Both the position numbers and the translations under genes were made by a program. From Pelagicoccus sp. SDUM812002 (GTDB taxonomy: Bacteria; Verrucomicrobiota; Verrucomicrobiia; Opitutales; Opitutaceae): 64,000 bases of DNA. Where the stretch lies: the NCBI RefSeq assembly GCF_031127835.1, contig NZ_JARXHX010000008.1:124001-188000 (forward strand), written 5' to 3'. Positions within the stretch are counted from its first letter, which is position 1. The number at the start of each line of letters is the position of its first letter. Below, piece after piece: positions 9,954-18,816 of this stretch. The notes under the pieces are model-generated. The model had not been told where the DNA came from. It was given only the letters and a program-made list of their open reading frames with translations, and searched no databases.

Positions 9954-12182
9954 TTAAGGTTCTGCAAATAGTTTATCTGGAGTTATCGGTAGCTCGCGCA
10001 CACGCTTGCCAGTCGCGTCAAAAACTGCGTTCGCCACCGCGGCGGGCACGCCGACGAGGCCGATTTCGCCCAGTCCTTTCACTCCAAGCGGATTCACGAC
10101 TGTATCGTCCTCCTCGACGAAGATTACTTCGATATCCTTTATATCGGCATTCACTGGAATGTGGTAGTTGGCGAAGTCGTGGTTAATGAAGCGTCCCAGG
10201 GAATTGTCCATGTAGGATTCCTCGTGCAGGGCCATGGATATGCCCCAAACAACACCACCGAGGATCTGACTACGAGCTGTCTTGGGGTTAAGGATACGTC
10301 CAGCGGCGACTGCGACGACAACTCGTTCGACCGAGACGAACCCAACGTCGGCGTCTACCTCGACCTCCACGAAAACAGCGGAATGTGTATTCATAGAGTA
10401 CTTACGCTGCTTTAATAGGTTGGGCGTCCAGGTGCACTTTTTGTCGATTTGGTCGATATCACGATCTGCGAAGATCTGTTTCAGCGAGGTCTGCATTTGC
10501 GGATCGTCTTTTCGCTTTAGCAGTCCGTCTTCGAATACTACGTCATCTATGTCCGCGTGTTGAAAAGGGGAATTCTTCATTTTACCCGCTTCTTTGAGTA
10601 ATTGCTTCTGAACCTTGCGGCATGCTTTGCGTACTGCGGAACCGACCGAAGCAGCGGTTGCAGACCCGCCTTGGATGAAAGCGAAAGGGAAGTCGGTATC
10701 TCCCAGTTTCGCGTCGACGCTTTCGGTTGGGAGACCGAGCTCTTCAGCCGCGATTTGCTTCATGATTGTATAGGTGCCTGTGCCGATGTCGGCGGTGGCG
10801 ATCCGAATTTCTAGTTTCAAGTCGGATGCCAGTGTGGCTGCAGCTCGAGTCGGGAACTGCAGTGCATCCCAAATCCCAGTGGCCATCCCGCTGCCGCGGT
10901 GCTTGCCATAGGGCGTATCCGTTCTCTGATGACGGCTGTCCCAGCCAAAGCGAGTAGAGCCTTGGGCGAAACATTCCTTCAAGGCTTTGCTTGAAAATGG
11001 CTTTCCCGCACTCGGGTCTTCTTCTGAATAATTTTTCAGTCGCAAATCCAGGGGGTCCATTTTTAGTTCGGTGGCCAGTTCATCCATGGCGCACTCTAAG
11101 GCATATAGACCCGAGGCTCCTCCCGGAGCTCGCATATCAAGAGGAGTGTAGGTATCCAATGGAACGATACGATATTGCTGTTCTACGTTTTCCGCATCGT
11201 AGAGCTTGGCGGCCCACGTAGCCACGTTTTCTATATAGTCCTCAAAACGGGAGGTCTCGCCGACGGCGTGGTGAAAGATGGCGTTGATTTTTCCGTCGCG
11301 GCTCGCACCTAGAGACACGGTCTGGTGGGTCTTGGGGCGATGGCCGAAAGAGAACATCTGCGGCCGTGTCAGTTGAACTTTGACCGACCGCTTCAGCTCA
11401 AGGGCGGCTAGGGTGGCGAGAAAAAGTTGATATTGTGGCCGCAATCCCGAACCGAAGGCGCCTCCGACGAAGGGAGATAGCACGCGAACGTTCTTCTTCC
11501 TCAATCCGAAGGCCATGGTCACATAGTGCTGCGAATTTTTGACCCCTTGAGTTTTGTCGTAAATGGTTAGCGATTTTTCGTCGTGGTAGTGCACGATCGA
11601 GGCATGCATCTCCATCGGGTTGTGATGCTGGCTGGGGTGAAGGTAGTCGCTGCTAGTCTGAACTTCTGACTTGTTGTAAGCTGCCCGGAAGTCCCCGCGG
11701 TTGGACGGCGACTCTACCCCAGCTCGCAGTCCTTTGCCGGCTTTGCTCTCGGAAAGGCTTCCCATGAGGTCGGTGTTATGGGGGTCGACCTCGTAGGTTA
11801 CCTCAACCAATCTGGCGGCGTAGCGGGCTAACTCTGTGGATTCCGCGACCACGAGGGCGATTGGCTGCATCGCGAATTTTACCTCTGGTGTACTGAAAGG
11901 CCGAAAGGGCGAGCCTGGTGGCGAGTCCATGTCCTTGTAGCTCAGATCGAATCGCGCGGTCTTGAAGTCGGTTTTGTGACTGAGCACAGCGATAACCCCT
12001 GGGATTTTTAGAGCGTGATCAGTATTTAAATGGGTGATACGGCCACATGCTATCTTGCTCGAAATGACATGTCCGTGCAAGAGGTCGGGCACTAAGTGCT
12101 CTGCTGTGTAGGTCGCGCGCCCAAGCACCTTGTCTCGCGCATCTGATCGGTCGTAGGGTTGCCCTATGTGTTTCGTCGGCAT
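9954..12182 (-). CDS. Molybdopterin-binding large subunit, xanthine dehydrogenase family (PaoC-like)
   Basis: A 742-residue catalytic subunit of a molybdenum hydroxylase, last gene of a three-gene operon. It has the aldehyde oxidase/xanthine dehydrogenase a/b hammerhead region (about 20-125) followed by the molybdopterin-binding domain. Visible motifs are GGAFGSGLRPQ, MRAPGGASGLYALE and, near the C-terminus, GVKGLGEIG with the expected catalytic glutamate E706. Length and organisation match PaoC/YagR (aldehyde oxidoreductase) better than true xanthine dehydrogenase. The substrate is likely an aromatic aldehyde or heterocycle, but this is inference. No signal peptide is seen, and the partner iron-sulfur subunit lacks a Tat signal, so a cytoplasmic enzyme is expected. 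No molybdenum-cofactor chaperone gene is adjacent. Confidence 0.9.
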   Translation of the reverse strand: MPTKHIGQPYDRSDARDKVLGRATYTAEHLVPDLLHGHVISSKIACGRITHLNTDHALKIPGVIAVLSHKTDFKTARFDLSYKDMDSPPGSPFRPFSTPEVKFAMQPIALVVAESTELARYAARLVEVTYEVDPHNTDLMGSLSESKAGKGLRAGVESPSNRGDFRAAYNKSEVQTSSDYLHPSQHHNPMEMHASIVHYHDEKSLTIYDKTQGVKNSQHYVTMAFGLRKKNVRVLSPFVGGAFGSGLRPQYQLFLATLAALELKRSVKVQLTRPQMFSFGHRPKTHQTVSLGASRDGKINAIFHHAVGETSRFEDYIENVATWAAKLYDAENVEQQYRIVPLDTYTPLDMRAPGGASGLYALECAMDELATELKMDPLDLRLKNYSEEDPSAGKPFSSKALKECFAQGSTRFGWDSRHQRTDTPYGKHRGSGMATGIWDALQFPTRAAATLASDLKLEIRIATADIGTGTYTIMKQIAAEELGLPTESVDAKLGDTDFPFAFIQGGSATAASVGSAVRKACRKVQKQLLKEAGKMKNSPFQHADIDDVVFEDGLLKRKDDPQMQTSLKQIFADRDIDQIDKKCTWTPNLLKQRKYSMNTHSAVFVEVEVDADVGFVSVERVVVAVAAGRILNPKTARSQILGGVVWGISMALHEESYMDNSLGRFINHDFANYHIPVNADIKDIEVIFVEEDDTVVNPLGVKGLGEIGLVGVPAAVANAVFDATGKRVRELPITPDKLFAEP

Positions 12183-12185
12183 GGC

Positions 12186-13169
12186 TTATAACTGGTTTAG
12201 GTGGGTTGCCTCGCTTAGAGCTCGAACGATGGCTGCGCGGGCCATGGGTACTTTGAACCTATTTCCGGGATATGTCTTAGCTGACTGCAGGAGAGCGTCC
12301 GCAAAGTTTCCAAAGGTTTCGGCGTTGCAGGGTTGGTCGCAGAGTAGGGATTCGGCCTCGAGGTCTCGCCAAGGTTTTGCTGCGACTCCACCTAGGGCGA
12401 CGCGTCCCTCTTTCAGCTGGTTGCCTTCCAGGCGAGCGACCGCCGCTACGGAAACAAGGGCGAAGGCATAGGAGGCACGTTCGCGGACCTTGAAATAAGC
12501 GAAGTTATCCGCAAAGCCATCCGCCGGTAGTAGGATGGCGGTGATGACTTCTCCCTTTTCAAGACTTGTTTCGATCTCCGGCTGGTCGCCGGGCAATCGA
12601 TGGAAATCGGCGAATTCGATTCGGCGTTCTCCATGGGGACCTGAAACTCGGATCGTAGCGTCGAGCGCCCGCAAGGCGACGCACATATCGGAAGGGTGGG
12701 TCGCGATGCAACTGTCGCTGGCACCAAGGATTGCGTGCAGTTTGCTGTACCCTTCTTTAGCAGGGCAGCCGGAGCCAGGTACACGCTTGTTGCAGGGTGA
12801 GTCTGTATCGAAAAAATAAGGACAGCGTGTCCGCTGCAAGAGGTTCCCACCATTTGTTGCTTTGTTTCTTAGTTGTGGTGAGGCTCCGGCGAGAATTGCT
12901 CGCGAGAGAATCGGGTAGCGCTCTTGGACGATGGGATGGTAGGCAGTAGTAGTATTTGTCGCTAGAGCTCCTAATTCGAGTCCGCCGTCAGCCGTTTCCG
13001 AAATGGAGCCGAGACCGAGATGGTTTAGATCGACGAGTTGGCTGGGTTGCTCGACGTCGCACTTCATCAAGTCCAGTAGGTTCGTCCCTCCTGCGATGAA
13101 TGATCCGCTAGTGCCTGCATTGCTAGCAGTGGCAAGATCAAGGGGTCTGTTATACTTGAAAGGTCTCAT
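12186..13169 (-). CDS. FAD-binding subunit of molybdenum hydroxylase with 4Fe-4S insertion (PaoB-like)
   Basis: A 327-residue middle subunit that carries electrons from the iron-sulfur subunit through FAD. The N-terminal FAD motif FIAGGTNLLDLMK is at residues 24-36. ATNGGNLLQRTRC precedes an insertion with C116, C126, C135 and C154. In E. coli PaoB a comparable four-cysteine insertion binds an extra [4Fe-4S] cluster, which supports the PaoB assignment over ordinary CoxM-type subunits. The start overlaps the upstream gene (ATGA), and the stop is 3 nt before the large-subunit start, so translation is coupled. Confidence 0.9.
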   Translation of the reverse strand: MRPFKYNRPLDLATASNAGTSGSFIAGGTNLLDLMKCDVEQPSQLVDLNHLGLGSISETADGGLELGALATNTTTAYHPIVQERYPILSRAILAGASPQLRNKATNGGNLLQRTRCPYFFDTDSPCNKRVPGSGCPAKEGYSKLHAILGASDSCIATHPSDMCVALRALDATIRVSGPHGERRIEFADFHRLPGDQPEIETSLEKGEVITAILLPADGFADNFAYFKVRERASYAFALVSVAAVARLEGNQLKEGRVALGGVAAKPWRDLEAESLLCDQPCNAETFGNFADALLQSAKTYPGNRFKVPMARAAIVRALSEATHLNQL

Positions 13170-13672
13170 GTCGTAGAGGATTCGCTGCGCATAACTTCTT
13201 CTATGGCATCGACGATATTGGTGTAGGCGCCGCAGCGGCAGAGGTTGCCGCTCATCAGCTCGCGAATGTCCTCACGACTTTTGGCATGACCCTCGGATAC
13301 GAGTCCGATGGCCGAGCAGATCTGGCCGGGTGTACAATAGCCGCATTGCAACGCGTCGTGCTTGATGAACGCTTGCTGCAATGGGTGTAGGTTCTCACAA
13401 TCAGCGATGCCGCCGATCGTTGTTATCTCGTCGCCGTTGTGCATGACAGCTAAACTGAGGCAGGAGTTAATTCTCTGGCCGTTGAGGAGAATCGTACAGG
13501 CTCCACATTGTCCATGATCGCAACCGATCTTCGTATCCGTGAGGTGGATATGATCTCTAAGGACGTCCAGAAGGGTGCTCCACGGTCTCACTTCAATAGA
13601 GTGGGACGATCCGTTAATTTTGAGCGTTATTGGGATAGGCTCGGGAAGAGGGGAACCGCTTGTTTCTGGCAT
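13166..13672 (-). CDS. 2Fe-2S subunit of molybdenum hydroxylase (PaoA-like)
   Basis: A 168-residue first gene of the operon. It contains the plant-type [2Fe-2S] motif GCDHGQCGAC plus the distal cysteine in INSCLSL. The second, alpha-helical cluster is marked by CGYCTPGQI and NLCRCGAYTNI. It passes electrons from the Mo site to the FAD subunit. E. coli PaoA carries a Tat signal, whereas this N-terminus (MPETSGSPLPEPIP) shows no twin arginine or hydrophobic stretch, so the complex is probably cytoplasmic. It is divergent from the lyase gene at 13908. Confidence 0.92.
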   Translation of the reverse strand: MPETSGSPLPEPIPITLKINGSSHSIEVRPWSTLLDVLRDHIHLTDTKIGCDHGQCGACTILLNGQRINSCLSLAVMHNGDEITTIGGIADCENLHPLQQAFIKHDALQCGYCTPGQICSAIGLVSEGHAKSREDIRELMSGNLCRCGAYTNIVDAIEEVMRSESSTT

Positions 13673-13907
13673 CGCAAACGCGTTGCACTAACTGTGCCAC
13701 GGCCATTTCGGGGGACTATTAGCGATTTGAGGGGCGTTGTGCATCATCGGTGACTTGGCAGGGGCTGAATGCACCCCGAGCTCGAGGCCAGGATTATGTC
13801 GGAAACAGGTGAGTCAGAATCCAAGACCGCTTTTCGTTACTTCAATATTTCAACGGGTTAAGTTGAATGAAGCTTGAGGCGGGCTATGGTGCTGTTTGCG
13901 TTTTAGT

Positions 13908-15779
13908 ATGATTCGGATCGCCAGGCTTGTTTTGTTAAACCTCTTCATCATTTTGTCCACAAACCTAGTAGCCCAAAGCCAGCCGCGGAAGCAGATCGAT
14001 TCCGAGTGGCTTCTCCAGACTCTGCGAGAATCCGCCCGTCCGCGATTGATCTGGCGGGACGGCTTGGAGCAATCGATAACGCAAGCGGTTGAAAACGATG
14101 AAGCTGCCGCTGCCTACCATGCGTTTATCATGTCGCAGGCGGATGGTATTATTGACTTGCCGATGCTGGAGCGAAAGTTGGACGGAAAACGCCTGCTGGC
14201 GGTCTCGCGAAAGGGCCTAAAGCGATTGGTTTACCTTTCCTTTGCTTGGAAGATGACGAGAGATGAAAAGTACCTGAACTGCTTGGAGGAAGTGCTTTTA
14301 GCGGTCAGCTCTTTCGACGACTGGAATCCGTCCCATTTTCTTGATACGGCTGAAATGTCGCTAGGAGTTGCCTTGGCGCTGGACTGGGTTGGGGACGACC
14401 TCGATGCGGGAGTATCGCAGACTGCTCGCAGGGCTCTTTTCGAACTTGGTCTTGAGACAGGAGCCCAGCCTGAAAATAGGGGCGCGTTCGTCAGTTCGAA
14501 CAACTGGAATCAAGTCTGTAATGCTGGCATCGTAGCCGCTGCGTTAGTCCTCGCTGAGGAGCATCCTGAATTAGCGACTGATGCGATTAACCGCATGATC
14601 GAGCATCTGCCACGTGTCTTGGAGACGTACGGACCGGATGGAGTTTACGTCGAAGGGGCGATGTATTGGGGTTACGGAACACAGTTCAATGTCGTTCTGT
14701 TCGATATGTTGGATACGGCGCTCGGAGATCGTTTTCGTCTCGATGACGCAGTGGGATTCATCGAGAGCGCGGACTTCGTACACCTCATCAATGCTCCGAG
14801 CGGTATGTATTATGATTTCTATGACAGCAAAACGTCAGGCGGCTACATGTCTGCTCAATCTTGGTTCGCGAAGGAGACGGGCCAAGTCCGTTACTTGCAG
14901 CGGGAAGAGGTGATTGGGTTGCGGGATTTGGTCCTCCCACCGAGTAGCACGTCAGGGCGATTACTGCCCGTGGAGTTTATTTGGTTTCTCGAATTTCAAG
15001 AACGCTCATCGTCTCCGCTGCCTTTGAACTGGGTAGGTCACGGAGATAATCCTATCGGAGTTTTCCGTTCGAGTCACGAAGACGCTAAAGCTCTGTATCT
15101 AGCGTTTAAGGGCGGCAAAGCCACCAATGGTCATGGGAATATGGATGCAGGTTCGTTTATCTTAGAGCTCGACGGGGTTCGCTGGGCCATCGATATGGGT
15201 AACCAAGGCTACTCGGAACTCGAAGCCTACTTTTCAGAGCACGGCGGAAATCTTTGGTCGAGCGCGCAGGACAGTGCTCGTTGGCACCTTCTCACCAAGA
15301 ATAATTTCGGGCATAGTACCCTCACGGTGGCAGACTCCCTACACATCGCTAGCGGAATGGCCAATATCACTTCCTTCGATGGAGAGGCTCGCACCGCGAC
15401 CGTCGATTTATCAGAACCGCTCGGATCCAAGGTGGAGAAGGCGGAACGGACTTTCTCTGTGATCGACGATCGAACCGTGGAAATCGGTGACCATGTGGTC
15501 TTCTCTGGGGAAGCACAGAAGGTAGCGTGGCAGCTTACGACCCAAGCTCAGGTTGAGACCAGTCCCGAAGGCACTGTATTAAGGCAAGACGGAGAAACGT
15601 TGCGTATTCAAGTATTGGAGCCAGCAGGGGCTGCGCTGAATGTCGTTTCTTTGCAGAGTCCTCCACATCCAGCTGACAAGCAGATGGACGGACTTAAACG
15701 ACTTGAAGTCGTTTTGCCGGCACATGCGGCCGAAGCGGGACAGGCGGGTTTCCGTGTTCGTCTTCAAGGCGGGGAATGA
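13908..15779 (+). CDS. Heparinase II/III-family polysaccharide lyase or related protein
   Basis: A 623-residue exported protein with a signal peptide (hydrophobic residues 5-20, cut near VAQSQ). The first half is alpha-helical, of the alginate-lyase/heparinase toroid kind, with SSNNWNQVCNAGIV and VYVEGAMYWGYGTQ, typical of heparinase II/III-like lyases. The C-terminal half has the heparinase II/III beta-sandwich signature GHGNMDAGSFILELDG. These enzymes cleave uronic-acid polysaccharides by beta-elimination. The actual substrate (alginate oligomers, glycosaminoglycan-like or ulvan-like chains) cannot be determined. A TTG codon four codons upstream (13896) is an alternative start. It converges on the LacI gene, 8 nt apart. 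Confidence 0.85.
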   Translation: MIRIARLVLLNLFIILSTNLVAQSQPRKQIDSEWLLQTLRESARPRLIWRDGLEQSITQAVENDEAAAAYHAFIMSQADGIIDLPMLERKLDGKRLLAVSRKGLKRLVYLSFAWKMTRDEKYLNCLEEVLLAVSSFDDWNPSHFLDTAEMSLGVALALDWVGDDLDAGVSQTARRALFELGLETGAQPENRGAFVSSNNWNQVCNAGIVAAALVLAEEHPELATDAINRMIEHLPRVLETYGPDGVYVEGAMYWGYGTQFNVVLFDMLDTALGDRFRLDDAVGFIESADFVHLINAPSGMYYDFYDSKTSGGYMSAQSWFAKETGQVRYLQREEVIGLRDLVLPPSSTSGRLLPVEFIWFLEFQERSSSPLPLNWVGHGDNPIGVFRSSHEDAKALYLAFKGGKATNGHGNMDAGSFILELDGVRWAIDMGNQGYSELEAYFSEHGGNLWSSAQDSARWHLLTKNNFGHSTLTVADSLHIASGMANITSFDGEARTATVDLSEPLGSKVEKAERTFSVIDDRTVEIGDHVVFSGEAQKVAWQLTTQAQVETSPEGTVLRQDGETLRIQVLEPAGAALNVVSLQSPPHPADKQMDGLKRLEVVLPAHAAEAGQAGFRVRLQGGE

Positions 15780-15787
15780 GAAAGTGT

Positions 15788-16945
15788 CTATCGACTGTAA
15801 TTGATTGTGGTTAGGGCTTCTGGCTCTTCCAGTGGTTTGAGTGCAGGCGCCTCAATTTCGTGGGGTTTTATCGATACAATTCGTCCCTCATGCAGCTCGG
15901 GTTTCACGCGGAGCGTGTTGCCATCGTTCCACTTGGGGACGACGAGCATGGTGTTTGGGTTTTTTGGGAGGCCCCATTGATTGTGTCGGAGTTCGCTGTC
16001 GAGGAGCTCGACGGCTTTCACGGCGATTTCTTCGTAGTGGTGGACGATGCCGCTCCATTCGCAACCTTCTGGGGTGAGCAAGCTTACAAACTCAGTTTCA
16101 CTTGCTAGGTCGAACCCCGCTTCGTCCAGTGTTTCCCATACCGATTGGTTGAAGCCAAGCAGCACTTCCGGACGATGTTTTTCGTACCAGTTGATCAACG
16201 ATTTCTTGTCCTCGAACTCTCCGGTGAAAATCGGTATTTTAGCGGCTTCCTCGAGTTCGAGCAAATGGATGGCTGCGGTACTTGCCCCCACTCTTAGTAG
16301 ATCGTCGTAAGCGAGCGGGTTGTGCTTCATCAGGGCTGCTCCGATTCGCTTGTAACCGGCCTCTTGCAGCACTTTCCAGACGAGGTGCGTGTGAGCGAAA
16401 GTGTCTGGAGTGACGGTGTGCAGCTGTGGTTTTACGCGGCCTATGCCACAGCAAACAGCGGTGAATTTGTCCCACTCGATGTAGAGCACTCGCTTAGAAT
16501 TAGGGTTGGCGATGGGCGGAACGATGATTCCGCGAATGCCGCGCGAGTAGAGTACTCTGCTGATCGACGTGGCGTTTGGATACTCGTCGACGTTGAAAGG
16601 CTCTAGCTTGTAGCCCAATTCATAGGCTCGACGACTCGCCGCCTCGAGGTAGACGCCTTGAGTCGACTTCGCATGCTCGTGTTCGTGGCGAAGATAGGCG
16701 ATGACGCGTCCGCTGCTGGGCGAGCCAATACTCCACCGCTGGGTGGCGATTGCTGAGATGGCGGGGTCGGGTCGGTAGCCAAGTTTCTTCGCGAGTGTCT
16801 TAACCTTCTCGGTTGTGGCTTTTGAAATACTCGGATGGTCGCGTAAGGCGAGAGAGACGGTGGTTTTGGTAACGCCGATTTGCTGGGCGATGGTCGACAT
16901 AGTGACCCGCGGGTGGGCGTGACTGCTGGACGGGGTATCGGACAT
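15788..16945 (-). CDS. LacI-family transcriptional regulator
   Basis: A 385-residue repressor-type protein. The helix-turn-helix (about residues 16-60) reads MSTIAQQIGVTKTTVSLALR and then a hinge with YRPDPAISAI, a form frequent in Verrucomicrobiota. A periplasmic-binding-protein-like sugar sensor domain fills the rest. It probably controls the neighbouring transporter and glycosidase genes in response to a sugar. The start is well supported by AGGAG five bases upstream of the ATG. It lies downstream of the MFS gene in the same direction, but with a 258-nt gap, so it probably has its own promoter. Confidence 0.92.
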   Translation of the reverse strand: MSDTPSSSHAHPRVTMSTIAQQIGVTKTTVSLALRDHPSISKATTEKVKTLAKKLGYRPDPAISAIATQRWSIGSPSSGRVIAYLRHEHEHAKSTQGVYLEAASRRAYELGYKLEPFNVDEYPNATSISRVLYSRGIRGIIVPPIANPNSKRVLYIEWDKFTAVCCGIGRVKPQLHTVTPDTFAHTHLVWKVLQEAGYKRIGAALMKHNPLAYDDLLRVGASTAAIHLLELEEAAKIPIFTGEFEDKKSLINWYEKHRPEVLLGFNQSVWETLDEAGFDLASETEFVSLLTPEGCEWSGIVHHYEEIAVKAVELLDSELRHNQWGLPKNPNTMLVVPKWNDGNTLRVKPELHEGRIVSIKPHEIEAPALKPLEEPEALTTINYSR

Positions 16946-16950
16946 GGGGG

Positions 16951-16955
16951 CTCCT
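16951..16955 (-). promoter_or_regulatory. Ribosome binding site of the LacI gene
   Basis: AGGAG on the minus strand, five bases upstream of the ATG at 16945. It is one of the few canonical Shine-Dalgarno sequences in the window. It fixes the start and rules out the internal ATG at MSTIAQQ, 15 codons downstream. Confidence 0.75.
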
Positions 16956-17203
16956 GGGCTTGGGGTGAAATCGGTAGCGACGGGAATCGTTGGGGGGGGG
17001 TGCGGCTGTAGTCGATGCTGGTCCGCACTCGGAACATACGACCATGTTTAACGGGAAAAGTGCCGCACTTGTTGAAGTAGATTATCCCGTAAAGCTGGTT
17101 TGCCAACTTGCAAAGCTTGGCGCCCGTCTGCTGGTGCCGCTGGACCGTGATGCGGAGTGGTACAGTGCTTCGACAGCGCAAGCCCCCGTCTGAGTTTGAA
17201 AGG

Positions 17204-18610
17204 TCAGCCTTCTCCTTCGCCGGACTCCTCACGCTCCGCTTTGCTTATACGGACGATCGCTCCGCGTTTCTCTGCCCTTTGGAAGTAGAAGACGTAGCAG
17301 ATGCCTAAGACGCCGGTGAGGAGTAGCCAGTGATAGCCGGCGAAGTAATAGTACGTGCCTTCGGGCATGTCGTACACGGTGCGGGAAGCGAACTTGATCC
17401 AGTTGCCCATGACGTTCGTACCGATGAAGCTTGATAAGGCGAACGTGAAGCCGAGACCGCATCCGAGAGTACCGAGTCGAGCGTTGGGGACGAAGTCGAA
17501 AAGCAGCGGGATGCAGGCTACAGCGATGAGGCCCCCGGCGGTAGACTTTATCATTCCCATGGCGAAGACAGCGTAGATGCTCGGTTGCCCGACGACCACG
17601 AACTCGATGTAGCTATAGAAAATAAACTTGAGGACAACGACCCCGATCAGCCCCGCTTTTAACAGGAACAATCTGTCGAAGCGGTCCGACAGCCAACCGG
17701 CGAAGGGGACTAGGGCCACCGTAGCGATAAGGCTAGCGGTAGACAAGTATCCGTATTCGCTTTTCTCATACCCCCATTGTTCGGTGATGAGCAACCCTTC
17801 GTATTGCAGGAGCCCGAACCATAAGGTTTGAATTGCGAGCGCCAGGCCCATCAGGCGCAGGATGGTCGGGCGAGTCAGCTCGATAAAGAAACGCTGAACT
17901 AGGAGTTTACGGATAGATTGCCGCTCGAAATGCTTCGGCTTTTTCTCCTTTACGAAAAAGAGGATAAGGCAGCCGCAAAGTGCGAGCACCACGGAATTCG
18001 TCCAGTACATCAGCTTCTCGCCGTTGAACTGGATCCAACCGAGATCGAACTCGTTGTCGAAGTTAGCGATTAATACGCCGAAGGTGACGGCGGTGGCCGC
18101 GGTCTTGTACCAATGCGTGACTGATCCAGACCGACCGCGTTGCTGAGGCGGTACGACCTCCATTGTCAGCGGCTCGAATGAAACCGCGAAGTCGACCACG
18201 AACTGATATCCGATGATGAATAGAATCACAGCCCAACCAGTCGAGGCGAATGGAATGAAAAAGCTCATCAAAGCTCCTCCGAAGAAGGCGATCATGAGAG
18301 CGGGGCGTCGGCGTCCCATAGGTGTCCAAATGTAGTCGGTGACAAACGCTACCACAGAGCCAACAGTGAGGCTGAAAGCGTAGTTGGTGCTCAGGATCAG
18401 ACCCATAAATGCCGGGTCGTCATAGAATTTCCTAAGCGTGAAAATCATCCCTTGAGCTGAGATCGTCTCCCACATGTTGTGGGCAAACCATGGCATTAGC
18501 AGCACGAAGACCCAGGTCCATGGGATCTCTTTCTGATTGGTTACGATTTTCATCGGAGGATTAGGGGCAAGGTATCGGGGGTTCTCCCGCATAGGAATCA
18601 ACCCATCCAA
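17204..18610 (-). CDS. MFS sugar transporter
   Basis: A 468-residue inner-membrane transporter with about 12 hydrophobic segments. A loop motif TDYIWTPMGRRRP is typical of major-facilitator symporters of the GPH/SLC45-like type. There is a second-half GWLSDRFDRL loop. It likely brings mono- or disaccharides released by the surrounding hydrolases into the cytoplasm by proton or sodium symport. Upstream and divergent is the GH30 lipoprotein, so the two probably share a regulatory region. The first ATG (18610) has no ribosome binding site. A start at MKIVTNQKEIPW (18553) would give a more typical N-terminus. Confidence 0.85.
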   Translation of the reverse strand: MDGLIPMRENPRYLAPNPPMKIVTNQKEIPWTWVFVLLMPWFAHNMWETISAQGMIFTLRKFYDDPAFMGLILSTNYAFSLTVGSVVAFVTDYIWTPMGRRRPALMIAFFGGALMSFFIPFASTGWAVILFIIGYQFVVDFAVSFEPLTMEVVPPQQRGRSGSVTHWYKTAATAVTFGVLIANFDNEFDLGWIQFNGEKLMYWTNSVVLALCGCLILFFVKEKKPKHFERQSIRKLLVQRFFIELTRPTILRLMGLALAIQTLWFGLLQYEGLLITEQWGYEKSEYGYLSTASLIATVALVPFAGWLSDRFDRLFLLKAGLIGVVVLKFIFYSYIEFVVVGQPSIYAVFAMGMIKSTAGGLIAVACIPLLFDFVPNARLGTLGCGLGFTFALSSFIGTNVMGNWIKFASRTVYDMPEGTYYYFAGYHWLLLTGVLGICYVFYFQRAEKRGAIVRISKAEREESGEGEG

Positions 18611-18701
18611 GAGAGTCCCTTATCGAATCTACGGATCTCGTTAAGTCGCAAACGCAAATTCCAACTCAGGCTCGTTTCCTGCCGTTGCAGCTCGGGTACG
18701 A

Positions 18702-18717
18702 CCGTTGAACATAACGG
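18702..18717. promoter_or_regulatory. Inverted repeat between MFS and GH30 genes
   Basis: CCGTT-N6-AACGG, a perfect 5-bp inverted repeat, sits in the divergent promoter region, 92 bp from the MFS start and 100 bp from the GH30 start. AACGGGA also occurs upstream of the LacI gene at 17050-17056. It is a candidate operator for the local LacI protein, by inference only. Confidence 0.3.
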
Positions 18718-18816
18718 GATCAGCGGTGCACGGTATCACTTTATTCGGGCCGAGAAATCACCTTTATCAGTTGTTTATCCACGTCTTGGACCAATCACTC
18801 GAAGCCCCCCAGAAGA

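Noticed and set aside
2123-17094. A 13-nt motif CTTTACGGGATAA shared by 2123-2135 (plus) and 17082-17094 (minus)
   Set aside because: Dozens of identical 13-mer pairs are expected by chance in 64 kb. It could not be shown to be regulatory.
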